Origin: Actinomadura rupiterrae
GTDB taxonomy: Bacteria; Actinomycetota; Actinomycetes; Streptosporangiales; Streptosporangiaceae
Length of the DNA: 64,000 nt
Reading direction: 5' to 3'
Assembly (NCBI RefSeq): GCF_024172125.1
Contig: NZ_JAMZEA010000003.1
Span: 1-64,000 of the forward strand
Position numbers and translations under genes: made by a program
Notes under the pieces: generated by a model
What the model was told of the DNA's origin: nothing
Databases searched by the model: none
What the model saw: only the letters and a program-made list of their open reading frames with translations
Part shown: in pieces, positions 1-7,361 of the stretch
Position numbering within the stretch: the first letter of the stretch is position 1
Layout of the letters: each line of letters opens with the position of its first letter

Positions 1-1285
1 CCGTCAGGACGTGCCGGACGGTCTGTATCAACCCGAGCCCGTCCAGTTCGGCGTCGCCGCCGGCGCGGGCCGCGCCGCGCAGCCGGACGACGGCCTCGCG
101 CACCTCGGGACGCTCGAAGAACCGCTCCGCGCCGCGCACGACGTACGGGACGCCCGCGTCGTTCAGCGCCTCCTCGATGCGGGCCGACTGCGCATTGATC
201 CGGAACAGGACGGCGATCTCGCGCGCGGGGACGCCCTCGTCCATGAGCTTGCGGCAGCGCCGCGCGACGTCGGCGACCTCGGACGCATCGTCGCCGTACT
301 CGCTGAACACCGGGTCCGGGCCGTCCTCGCGCTGGGCGACGAGTTCGAGTTTGTGGCGTTTCGCGGCGTCGCCTCGGGCGCGGCCGATGACGTCGTTGGC
401 GAGCTTCACCACCTGCGGCGTCGACCGGTAGTCCCGGACGAGCCGGACGATCCTCGCGTCCTTGTGCTGCTTGGTGAAGTCGAGCAGGTAGGACGAGGTC
501 GCGCCGGTGAAGGAGTAGATCGTCTGGTTCGGGTCGCCGACCACGCACAGGTCGTCGCGGTCGCCGAGCCAGGTGTCGAGCAGCATCTTCTGCAGCGGGT
601 TGACGTCCTGGAACTCGTCCACCACGAAGTGCCGGTACTGCTCGCGGACCTGCCGGAGCACCTGCGGCTCGTCGTGCAGGACGGCGACGGTCAGCTCCAG
701 CATCCCCTCGAAGTCGAGCAGGTTGCGCTCGCGGCGCAGCCGGTCGTACTCGGCGTAGACGCGCGCGACCTCGACGACGTCGGTGGACGGCTTGCGGCCG
801 AACCGGGCGGCGGCGTCCATGTAGTCCTCGGGACGGTGCTGGGTGACCTTCGCCCACTCGATCTCGGACGCCATGTCGCGCAGCTTCGCGATGTCGGTCT
901 GGTTGATCCCGCACTCGCGCGCCGCGTCCCGGACGAGGCCGAGCTTGGACTCGATGATCTTCGGCGGGTCGCCGCCGACCACCTTCGGCCAGAAGTAGGT
1001 CAGCTGCCGCAGCGCCGCCGCGTGGAAGGTGCGGGCCTGCACGCCGGGCGCGCCGAGCGCGCGCAGCCGGGACCGCAGCTCGCCCGCCGCGCGCGTGGTG
1101 AACGTCACGGCCAGCACCCGCTGCGGCGCGACCACCCCGGTCAGCGTCGCGTACGCGATCCGGTGCGTGATCGCGCGGGTCTTGCCCGTCCCGGCGCCCG
1201 CCAGCACGCACACCGGACCCCGCGTCGCCTCCGCCACCGCCCGCTGCTCGGGGTCCAGCCCCGCCAGCACCGCCTCCGCCTGCAT
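1..1285 (-). CDS. uvrD2: ATP-dependent DNA helicase UvrD2 (partial, C-terminus outside window)
   Basis: Superfamily 1 3'-5' DNA helicase of the actinobacterial UvrD2 type, a cytoplasmic DNA repair motor. About 428 codons are present and the gene runs off the left edge, so the C-terminal HRDC/cysteine region usual for UvrD2 cannot be checked. Visible motifs are Walker A AGAGTGKT (Lys35), motif Ia TFTTRAAGEL, motif II VVDEFQDVNPLQ and motif III VVGDPNQTIYSF. The ATG chosen places the adenine-contacting Q motif (GLDPEQRAV) right at the N-terminus, as in the family. It is divergent from the mycoredoxin gene, the same arrangement as Rv3198c/Rv3198A in M. tuberculosis. UvrD1 is less likely because of the TRGPVCVLAGAGTGKT and TFHAAALRQL context. 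Confidence 0.9.
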   Translation of the reverse strand, partial: MQAEAVLAGLDPEQRAVAEATRGPVCVLAGAGTGKTRAITHRIAYATLTGVVAPQRVLAVTFTTRAAGELRSRLRALGAPGVQARTFHAAALRQLTYFWPKVVGGDPPKIIESKLGLVRDAARECGINQTDIAKLRDMASEIEWAKVTQHRPEDYMDAAARFGRKPSTDVVEVARVYAEYDRLRRERNLLDFEGMLELTVAVLHDEPQVLRQVREQYRHFVVDEFQDVNPLQKMLLDTWLGDRDDLCVVGDPNQTIYSFTGATSSYLLDFTKQHKDARIVRLVRDYRSTPQVVKLANDVIGRARGDAAKRHKLELVAQREDGPDPVFSEYGDDASEVADVARRCRKLMDEGVPAREIAVLFRINAQSARIEEALNDAGVPYVVRGAERFFERPEVREAVVRLRGAARAGGDAELDGLGLIQTVRHVLT

Positions 1286-1514
1286 CCCCCCATGGTGGCA
1301 GGCCCGCCGCGGTGCTCGAAGCGCCCCCGCGCGAAAACCCCGCTCGGGCGCGGCGGTGCGGCACCGGTTGGAGGGACGGCCCGGACGGATGGGAGGCTGT
1401 GGGGGCCGCCGGGGCGTGGACGCCGTGGGCGCCGAGGGCGGAATGTCCTTGGGAGTCCGGGTGTTATCGCTCAGGCACGACCGAGACCGTCCAGGTGAGG
1501 AGCCGACGAGAGCG

Positions 1515-1796
1515 ATGACGACGCAGGCCGCCGAGAAGTCCGAGCAGGGCCGGATCACCATGTACACGACCACGTGGTGCGGGTTCTGCCGCCGCCTCAA
1601 GACCCAGCTCGGCAGGGACGGCATCGAGATGGTCGAGGTCGACATCGAGCGCGACCCGAAGGCCGCCGAGTTCGTGATGAGCGTGAACGGCGGCAACCAG
1701 ACGGTCCCCACCGTCGTGATCCGGACGCCGGACGCGGGCGAGGTCGTCCTGACCAACCCCAGCGCCAAGGAGGTCAAGCGCCTCATCGGCGCCTGA
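1515..1796 (+). CDS. mrx1: mycoredoxin (Mrx1-like glutaredoxin)
   Basis: A 93-aa glutaredoxin-fold oxidoreductase. Mycoredoxins reduce mycothiol mixed disulfides on proteins in the cytoplasm of actinobacteria. The active site is W-CGFC near residues 21-25, preceded by the beta strand ITMYTTT. The TVPTV cis-proline loop and the C-terminal NPSAKEVKRLI helix match the family, and VNGGNQTVPTV is the mycoredoxin signature region. The start ATG is about a dozen bases downstream of GGTGAGGAG; an upstream in-frame extension has no family support. It is followed by a strong terminator hairpin, so it is probably monocistronic. The position next to uvrD2 and nudC is conserved in mycobacteria. Confidence 0.92.
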   Translation: MTTQAAEKSEQGRITMYTTTWCGFCRRLKTQLGRDGIEMVEVDIERDPKAAEFVMSVNGGNQTVPTVVIRTPDAGEVVLTNPSAKEVKRLIGA

Positions 1797-1910
1797 CCCG
1801 CCCCGGGCCTGACGCGCCCGTCGAGCGGCGGAGACCTGACGCGCCCCGGACCCGCAGCGGACGCCCGTCCGGCTCACCCCGGTCGCGGTCCCGTCCTCCC
1901 GGCTCCTTCG

Positions 1911-1943
1911 AAGGCCCTTCCGTTCGGGTAACGGAAGGGCCTT
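1911..1943 (+). terminator. intrinsic terminator hairpin after mrx1
   Basis: A perfect 14-bp inverted repeat (AAGGCCCTTCCGTT and its complement) closes a 5-base loop CGGGT. It lies between mrx1 and the next gene and is the most stable simple hairpin in that gap. There is no long T run, as is common in GC-rich actinobacteria. Confidence 0.8.
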
Positions 1944-2011
1944 CGGCATTTCCGCGGTCTGCCCGGCATGGCTAGCCTTGGCGCGTTTCGATGACGCGAA
2001 GGAGTTTCACG

Positions 2012-2692
2012 TTGGACGTGGCGGACGCGCTGTCGCTCGGTTCCGGACTGGCCTGGACGGCGACCTACCTGCTGATCATCTGGACGAGCCGGCGCGAGAA
2101 GACCTACGGCATGCCGATCGCCGCGCTCGCCGCCAACCTCGGCTGGGAGTTCATCTTCTCGTTCGTCCGGCCGGGCGACGGGATGCAGCTGGTCGTCAAC
2201 TACGTCTGGTTCGGGTTCGACGTGGCGATCCTCGCGCTGACCGTCGCGTACGGGCCGCGCGAGTTCCGCTTCCTGCCGCGCTGGGGCTTCCTCGCGATGC
2301 TGGCGTCCGTGCTGGTCATGGGCTACCTCGGCGTGGACCTCGTGAGCCGCCAGTTCGACCACGGCCTCGCCACGTTCGCCGCGTTCGGCCAGAACCTGAT
2401 GATGTCCGGGCTGTTCCTGTCGATGCTCATCGCCCGCGGCTCGACCCGCGGCCAGTCGGTCTGGATCGCGCTCACCAAGGGTGTCGGGACGGCCCTGGCG
2501 TCGGCCGCGTCCTGGATCTGGCTCCAGGACGAGCCGTGGCGCCACGGCCCGCTGCTCCCCTACCTCATGATCGCGACCGCCGCCCTCGACCTCGCCTACG
2601 TCGTCGCCGTCCACGCCGTAGCGCGCCACGAGTCCGGCCGGGCGGTCAGAACAGGGGCATTTTCGGGAGGGGGCCGCCGTACCAGCGCATGA
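2012..2692 (+). CDS. polytopic membrane protein resembling Pyr4-type transmembrane terpene cyclases
   Basis: A membrane protein of about 226 aa with six to seven hydrophobic helices and almost no soluble part. The pattern NLGWEF in the second helix, a W-x-x-x-D motif (VWFGFD) in the third and a C-terminal acidic LDLAY helix resembles the Pyr4/PaxB transmembrane terpene cyclase family, in which conserved Glu and Asp residues protonate a prenyl epoxide. That assignment rests on pattern recognition only. The start chosen is TTG at 2012 because GAAGGAG (1998-2004) sits 7 nt upstream; an in-frame ATG at 1991 lies before that ribosome site. The 3' end overlaps the convergent nudC gene by 47 nt. No other terpenoid gene is in the window. 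It could also be an unrelated small integral membrane protein. Confidence 0.6.
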   Translation: MDVADALSLGSGLAWTATYLLIIWTSRREKTYGMPIAALAANLGWEFIFSFVRPGDGMQLVVNYVWFGFDVAILALTVAYGPREFRFLPRWGFLAMLASVLVMGYLGVDLVSRQFDHGLATFAAFGQNLMMSGLFLSMLIARGSTRGQSVWIALTKGVGTALASAASWIWLQDEPWRHGPLLPYLMIATAALDLAYVVAVHAVARHESGRAVRTGAFSGGGRRTSA

Positions 2693-3593
2693 TGAGCTGG
2701 GCGGCGATCGACAGCGGGCCCGGCGCGACGATGCGGCCGGCCTCGATCGCCTCGGTCAGCTCGTCACGGGTGTACCAGCCGGGGTCGCAGATCTCGGCGG
2801 GGTCGGGGACGAGCGGTAGCGTGCCGTCCGCGCGGGCCATGAAGCCGATCATGAGGCTCTGCGGCAGCGGCCACGGCTGGCTGCCCAGGTAGCGGACGTC
2901 CTCGACGGCCAGCCCGACCTCCTCGTGCACCTCGCGCGCGACGGCCTGCTCCAGCGACTCGCCGGGCTCGACGAACCCGGCGAGGATCGAGCGGCGGTCG
3001 GCGGGCCACTGCGGGCCGCGGGCCAGCAGCAGCCGGTCGTCCTGGTCGGTGACCATCATGATCACGGCCGGGTCGAGCCGCGGGAACTGGTCGGTGCCGT
3101 CGTTCGGGCAGTGCCGGACGTGCCCCGCCTGCCGCATCTCCGTCTTCGTCCCGCAGCGCGGGCAGTAGAGGTTCGAGCGGTGCCAGTGCTCCAGTGCGAC
3201 GGCGTGGGTCAGCAGGCCGGAGTCGCGGTCCGGGAGCAGTGCGCCGATCCGCCGCAGGCCGGCGGCCCGGGCGCCCTCGACCGCCGGGAGCGGGCCGGTG
3301 ACGGCGAAGTAGGCGGTGCCGTCCTCGTCCAGGCCCAGGAAGTAGCGGTCGCCGGGCGGCGCGTCCGCCGGGGGTAGCAGCACCAGCGCGGGGTCCGGGT
3401 CGATGATCGCGTTGACCTCGCCGTCCCGGAGTACCAGCACGCGGGTGCGCGGATCGTTCCACGCCGCGTCGAGAAACGCCTCGTCCGAGCGCCGCTCGCC
3501 GGCCCGGTCCAGCGTCCCGCGCGCCAGCGCCAACCACTCCAGCGGCTCCGCGCCGCCGCCGACTTCGCTTCCTGCCAGGGGGGATTCGCTCAC
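2646..3593 (-). CDS. nudC: NAD(+)/NADH diphosphatase NudC (NUDIX)
   Basis: A 315-aa NUDIX hydrolase that splits NADH/NAD (and in some bacteria NAD caps on RNA) into NMN(H) and AMP. An N-terminal NUDIX-like domain (about 1-135) precedes a zinc-ribbon segment near 140-165 and the catalytic NUDIX box GFVEPGESLEQAVAREVHEE. The NudC-specific motif SQPWPLPQSLM follows the box. Odd feature: the zinc segment has CPRC, but the second pair reads HCPNDG, so the fourth cysteine ligand of the classic C4 site is missing or replaced. Synteny with Rv3199c supports the assignment. It overlaps the convergent membrane protein gene at its 3' end. Confidence 0.9.
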   Translation of the reverse strand: MSESPLAGSEVGGGAEPLEWLALARGTLDRAGERRSDEAFLDAAWNDPRTRVLVLRDGEVNAIIDPDPALVLLPPADAPPGDRYFLGLDEDGTAYFAVTGPLPAVEGARAAGLRRIGALLPDRDSGLLTHAVALEHWHRSNLYCPRCGTKTEMRQAGHVRHCPNDGTDQFPRLDPAVIMMVTDQDDRLLLARGPQWPADRRSILAGFVEPGESLEQAVAREVHEEVGLAVEDVRYLGSQPWPLPQSLMIGFMARADGTLPLVPDPAEICDPGWYTRDELTEAIEAGRIVAPGPLSIAAQLIMRWYGGPLPKMPLF

Positions 3594-3616
3594 CCGATCA
3601 CGCTAGCGCGTATTTC

Positions 3617-3802
3617 CGCAGTCTCGGCCCACTGCCCTCGCCTAGCGGGCCCACTGGGCTCGCCTAGCGGCTCACCGCGCTCGACTAACGGCTCGCTCCG
3701 TGACCGCGTCTGGGCGAACGCGGCATCGCTTCACAACCAACCCGGTGCCGCTCGCCTCCGGCTTCGCGGCACCGGGTTGGTCACGCGATTCGCGCGCGTG
3801 GC
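3617..3802 (+). repeat. dispersed structured intergenic element, copy A
   Basis: The longest of three related intergenic elements (others at 41156-41275 and, inverted, 50980-51119). Shared blocks in order are CTCGCCTAG repeats, GGGCGAAC-x-CGGCATCGCTTC, CAACCCGG, a variable loop, CCGGGTTGGT and a GCG-x-TTCGCGCGCGTGG end. The inner arms AACCCGG/CCGGGTT pair. This copy carries extra internal duplications of the CTCGCCTAGCGG module, and its core has TTCACAACC where the others read TTCGCGATCAACC. It fills the gap between nudC and the M20 peptidase gene. No open reading frame is evident in it. Confidence 0.75.
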
Positions 3803-3852
3803 CGAGGTCACTGTGAGGCAGGCCCCAGCGCACCACCCAGCCCCCGGCCCGG

Positions 3853-5235
3853 TCAGCGGAGGGCGGTGGCGAGTTCGTCCCAGAGGTAGGCGGCGGCCTC
3901 GGCGCCCTTGAGGAGCAGGGGCATCTCGACCTTCTCGTTCGGGGCGTGGATGCGGTCGTCGTTCAGGCCGACGGCGACGAACACCAGCGGGGCGTCCAGG
4001 ATGTCGGCGAGGTCGGCTTCGGGGCCCGAGCCGCCCTCCCGGGTGAACAGCACCTGGGTGCCGAACGCCTTCTCCATCGCGCGCCGCGCGGCGGCCACGC
4101 CGGCCGAGTCGATCGGCGAGAAGCACGGCCGGACGCCGCCGCCCTCGGTGTGCACCTCGACCTCGGTGCCCGCCGGGGCGTTCGCCTCGATCCAGGCGCC
4201 GAACGCGTCCCGGACCTTCGCGGGCTCCTGTCCCGCGACGAGCCGGAACGAGATCTTGGCGTGCGCCTCGCGGGGGACGATGGTCTTGCCGCCCGGGCCG
4301 GTGTGCCCGCCCCACATGCCGTTGATCTCGGCGGTCGGACGCGCCCAGATGCGCTCCAGGGTGGTGTAGCCGGCCTCGCCGTAGGCGGCGCGGCTGTTGC
4401 CGGCGGTGCGCAGCCAGGCGTCCTCGTCGAACGGGAGCCGCGCGAACAGCTCGCGCTCCTCGTCGGTCAGCGGGACGACGTCGTCGTAGAAGCCGGGGAT
4501 GGCGACGCGCCCGTCCGCGTCGTGCAGCTTGGCGAGCAGCTCGACCATGGCGTGCAGCGCGTTCGGGACGGCCCCGCCGAACGAGCCGGAGTGCAGGTCG
4601 ACGTCGGCCGCGCGCAGCGTGACCTCGGCCTCGGTCAGGCCGCGCATGCCGGTGCACATGGACGGCACGTCCGCGGCCCACATCGTGGTGTCGGAGATGA
4701 TCACGGCGTCGGCGGCGAGCCGGTCGCGGTGCGCGCGCAGCAGCTCGGCGAAGTGCACCGAGCCGGACTCCTCCTCGCCCTCGACCAGCAGCTTGATCGT
4801 GACGGGTGGGGCGTCCGCGCCGCTCGCGGCGAGGTTGGCGCGCAGGCCGAGGGTGTGGAAGAAGACCTGGCCCTTGTCGTCGGACGTGCCGCGCCCGACC
4901 AGCTGGTCGCCGCGCTCGACGGGGGTGAACGGGTCGGTGTCCCACTCCTCCAGCGGCGTCACCGGCTGGACGTCGTGGTGGCCGTAGACAACGACGGCCG
5001 GGGCGTCCGGATCGGCGGCGGGCCACTCGGCGAACACGGCGGGCAGGCCGGGCGTCGGCCACACCTCCACCGTGGGGAAGCCGAGGCCGCGCAGGTAGTC
5101 CGCGAGCCAGTCGGCCGAGCGGCGCACGTCGTCGTGGCGGGACGGGTCTCCGGAGATGGACGGGATCGCCAGCCACTCCTTGAGATCCGCGAAGAACTGG
5201 GCCTTGTTGGCCTGGATGTACTCCACAACGTCCAC
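3853..5235 (-). CDS. M20 family metallopeptidase (dipeptidase)
   Basis: A dinuclear zinc peptidase of the M20 dipeptidase group, about 460 aa, probably cytoplasmic and acting on dipeptides. Metal-binding and catalytic motifs are visible: VVYGHHDVQP, GTSDDKGQ, the catalytic glutamate pair in EGEEESGS, VIISDTT and, near the C-terminus, GGSGPEADL with a final NDDRIHAPNE that supplies the last histidine. The lid (dimerisation) domain carries HTGPGGKTIVPREAHAKIS. The GTG start is preferred because AAGGGAG lies exactly 7 nt upstream; the ATG two codons earlier (5241) has that site almost on top of it. There is no signal peptide. It is followed downstream by repeat element A. Confidence 0.9.
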   Translation of the reverse strand: MDVVEYIQANKAQFFADLKEWLAIPSISGDPSRHDDVRRSADWLADYLRGLGFPTVEVWPTPGLPAVFAEWPAADPDAPAVVVYGHHDVQPVTPLEEWDTDPFTPVERGDQLVGRGTSDDKGQVFFHTLGLRANLAASGADAPPVTIKLLVEGEEESGSVHFAELLRAHRDRLAADAVIISDTTMWAADVPSMCTGMRGLTEAEVTLRAADVDLHSGSFGGAVPNALHAMVELLAKLHDADGRVAIPGFYDDVVPLTDEERELFARLPFDEDAWLRTAGNSRAAYGEAGYTTLERIWARPTAEINGMWGGHTGPGGKTIVPREAHAKISFRLVAGQEPAKVRDAFGAWIEANAPAGTEVEVHTEGGGVRPCFSPIDSAGVAAARRAMEKAFGTQVLFTREGGSGPEADLADILDAPLVFVAVGLNDDRIHAPNEKVEMPLLLKGAEAAAYLWDELATALR

Positions 5236-5352
5236 TGACATGCTCCCTTGCATGATGCTTTGCCCCTGAACTCTAGGGGACGTCAGAGCCATGCGTTGCG
5301 CAGGAGCCCAAGCCCTGACGGCACTGCGGGGACCTGCGTCGGAGCGGCGCCG

Positions 5353-5394
5353 CGTCAGGCGTTGAGGAGCGGGCGTCAGGCGTTGAGGAGCATC
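5353..5394 (-). repeat. 21-bp duplication of the downstream gene end including its stop codon
   Basis: Two tandem 21-bp units, the first being the last codons of the HD-domain gene (L-L-N-A-stop) and the second an almost identical copy directly after the stop, containing the same in-frame TGA. It is one of several cases in this window where a gene's 3' end is repeated behind it. Confidence 0.8.
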
Positions 5395-6107
5395 AGTTCT
5401 GTGCTCATGTTGCGGCGCGCGGCGGCCTCGAAGCGGGCGTTCGCCTCCGGGGTGTGGAAGATCTTCGGCAGGTCGAGCAGGCCGCGCAGGATCTCGGCCC
5501 GCCCGGCGCGGAAGATCTCCTCCGGAACGAACGCGTACTCCTCGCGGACGTTGGCGGTGTAGGCGGCGTAGGTCTCCGGGTCCGCGCCGAGGACAGCCAG
5601 GTCGGCGTCGCAGAGCAGCTGCCCGTCGGGGTCGCCGTCGTCCGGGTCGTGCGTCTCGGTCAGCTCGACCAGCCGGACGACCTCGGCGACGCGCTCCGCC
5701 GACAGGTCGGTGTCGGCGAGCATGCGGGCGGCGAGCCGGGCACTGCGCTCCTCGTTGTCGGCGCGCTGCGGGTCGTAGACGGCGTCGTGGAACCAGGCGG
5801 CGAGCCGGACGGCGTCCGGGGCGGGGGCGTGCCCGGCCAGCTCGTCCACCAGGTCGAGGACGGCGGTCAGGTGCGCGACGGTGTGGTGGCGGCGGTGCGG
5901 CTCGGCGTAACGGTCGGCGAGCGCCTCGCCGATGTGCCGGGTGGCGGTCCCGGCGAGGGCCACCCAGCGCTCGACGAGCGCGGCGGCCGCGGCGGTCTCG
6001 CGCTCGGCATCCGAGGCGGCCGCGGCGTTCTCGTTCGCGGCGAGGGACTCGGCAGGTTCGATCGGTTCGATCGGTTCGATGGGTCCGTCCGGTTCGGCTG
6101 GCTCCAT
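5376..6107 (-). CDS. HD-domain metal-dependent phosphohydrolase-like protein
   Basis: A 243-aa protein with an HD-type fold, related to predicted metal-dependent HD phosphohydrolases (COG4339-like). Candidate metal ligands are the HH in RRHHTVAH, the HD pair in AAWFHDAVYDP and the aspartate in LLCDADLAVLG. The substrate is unknown. The N-terminal 20 residues contain a short tandem repeat (IEP three times) and an acidic Ala-rich linker absent from the conserved domain. The start ATG was chosen as the first methionine before this linker; a longer reading frame upstream runs through the siderophore promoter and antisense to the next operon. It is divergent from the iron-regulated operon, sharing a 114-bp intergenic region. 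Confidence 0.8.
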   Translation of the reverse strand: MEPAEPDGPIEPIEPIEPAESLAANENAAAASDAERETAAAAALVERWVALAGTATRHIGEALADRYAEPHRRHHTVAHLTAVLDLVDELAGHAPAPDAVRLAAWFHDAVYDPQRADNEERSARLAARMLADTDLSAERVAEVVRLVELTETHDPDDGDPDGQLLCDADLAVLGADPETYAAYTANVREEYAFVPEEIFRAGRAEILRGLLDLPKIFHTPEANARFEAAARRNMSTELMLLNA

Positions 6108-6180
6108 GGGTCCATCCAACACGCGCGCGCGCCGTCCTTGCACACCGGGCGGGGCCCGGCCACTATGGTGACCGCTTGAG

Positions 6181-6199
6181 TTAGGCAAGGCTAACCTCA
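6181..6199 (+). promoter_or_regulatory. iron box (DmdR1/IdeR/DtxR-type operator)
   Basis: TTAGGCAAGGCTAACCTCA matches 16 of 19 positions of the actinobacterial iron box TTAGGTTAGGCTAACCTAA. It sits 22 bp before the GTG of the first siderophore gene, so an Fe-loaded DtxR-family repressor bound here would block the operon. This is the only match seen in the window. The HD-domain gene on the other strand might also be affected. Confidence 0.88.
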
Positions 6200-6221
6200 C
6201 TACGCAGGGTGAAAGGGTGCC

Positions 6222-7361
6222 GTGGCCGCCTCGCTCCACCTCGTCTCCGGCAGGCTCACCGACTCGGTGGCGCACGGGTTCCTGCCCGCGGCCGCCGCGC
6301 TCGGCCTGGACGTGACGCTCCTGACCGACCGTCCGGACGAGCACGCCGCGGTCTTCGACGGCCCGGTAGTGCGCTGCGACGCCGGCGACTTCCGCGCGCT
6401 CATCGCCGCCGGACGCCCGGACGCGGTGTTCAGCAACTCCGACTTCCTCCAGGCCCCCACCGCGCTCGCCGCGGCCTTCTTCGACCTGCCGGGCAAGGAC
6501 TGGCGGGCCGCCGTCCGCGCGAAGGACAAGCTCCAGACGCGCCGCGCCCTGGCCCCGCTCGACGCCGTCTTCGCGGCGCCCGCCGACCGCGTCCCGCCGG
6601 ACGCGCCGTACCCGCTCGTCCTCAAACCGCGCGAGGGCGTGGCCAGCGAGGACGTCTTCCTCGTCGCGGACGCCGCCGAGCTGCAAGCCCGCCGCGCGGA
6701 GATCGGCACGCGGCGCCCGCTGATCGTCGAGGAGTACCTGCCCGGCGAGCTGCACACCCTCGAAACCCTCGGGGACGGGCACGAGCTGCGCGTCCTCGGC
6801 TCGTTCCGGACGCGCCTCTCCCCGCCCCCGCACTTCGTCGAGGAACGCCTGGAATGGACGCCGCCGCCGCCCGAGACCCCGCAGGTCCTCGCCCAGCTGG
6901 ACGCGCTCGGGGTCGGGTTCGGCGCCTGCCATACCGAGTTCGTCGTCCACGAGGGCCGCGCGCGGATCATCGAGGTCAATTACCGGGTGATCGGTGACCA
7001 CTGCGACTTCCTGCTGGCCGACCTGCTCGGCGTCCCCCTGTTCGAATGGATCCTGCGCGTCCACCTGGGCGAGCGCCTCGCCTCCCTGGACGCGTCCCCC
7101 CACCGGGACGCGTACGCGGTCGCCGACTGGGTGCTGGCCGACCGCGCGGGCACCCTCACCACGGCCCCGGACGCCGCCGACCTGCACGAGGACGGCGTCC
7201 GCCTGACGTACCGCCCGCTGCGGCCGGTCGGCGCGGACGCTCCCCTGACCCGCACCAACCGCGACTACCTCGGGACGATCCGCGCGATCGGCCCGTCCCG
7301 CGCCACGGTCGAGGACGCCGTGACCCGCTTCCGCACAACCAACACCTGGACCATCGCGTGA
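6222..7361 (+). CDS. ATP-grasp ligase of the siderophore operon
   Basis: A 379-aa enzyme with an ATP-grasp fold. Signs are the central YPLVLKPREGVASEDVFLV strand-loop with the ATP-binding lysine, LIVEEYLPGE at the hinge and the metal-binding ARIIEVNYRV near residues 250-256. ATP-grasp enzymes form carboxylate-amine bonds through acyl phosphates, so it may couple an amino acid or citrate-like acid during siderophore assembly; the substrate cannot be read from sequence. It is the first gene after the iron box, starts at GTG with GAAAGGG upstream, and its stop overlaps the next start (GTGA), indicating translational coupling. There is no signal peptide. Confidence 0.82.
   Translation: MAASLHLVSGRLTDSVAHGFLPAAAALGLDVTLLTDRPDEHAAVFDGPVVRCDAGDFRALIAAGRPDAVFSNSDFLQAPTALAAAFFDLPGKDWRAAVRAKDKLQTRRALAPLDAVFAAPADRVPPDAPYPLVLKPREGVASEDVFLVADAAELQARRAEIGTRRPLIVEEYLPGELHTLETLGDGHELRVLGSFRTRLSPPPHFVEERLEWTPPPPETPQVLAQLDALGVGFGACHTEFVVHEGRARIIEVNYRVIGDHCDFLLADLLGVPLFEWILRVHLGERLASLDASPHRDAYAVADWVLADRAGTLTTAPDAADLHEDGVRLTYRPLRPVGADAPLTRTNRDYLGTIRAIGPSRATVEDAVTRFRTTNTWTIA

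Noticed and set aside
11..1498. Long plus-strand open frame over the left edge
   Set aside because: It is antisense to uvrD2, whose helicase motifs are complete on the minus strand; the plus-strand protein is low-complexity Arg/Val/Asp-rich shadow.
3617..3802. Integron attC site or IS end
   Set aside because: Folded core is reminiscent, but no integrase or transposase is in the window and the attC consensus ends were not found.
3731..5238. Large frames overlapping the M20 peptidase on both strands
   Set aside because: Arg-rich shadow translations; the peptidase frame carries all metal ligands and a proper ribosome site.
5376..7187. 603-codon minus-strand frame
   Set aside because: Only the last 243 codons are the HD-domain protein; the rest is antisense to the ATP-grasp gene and crosses the iron box.
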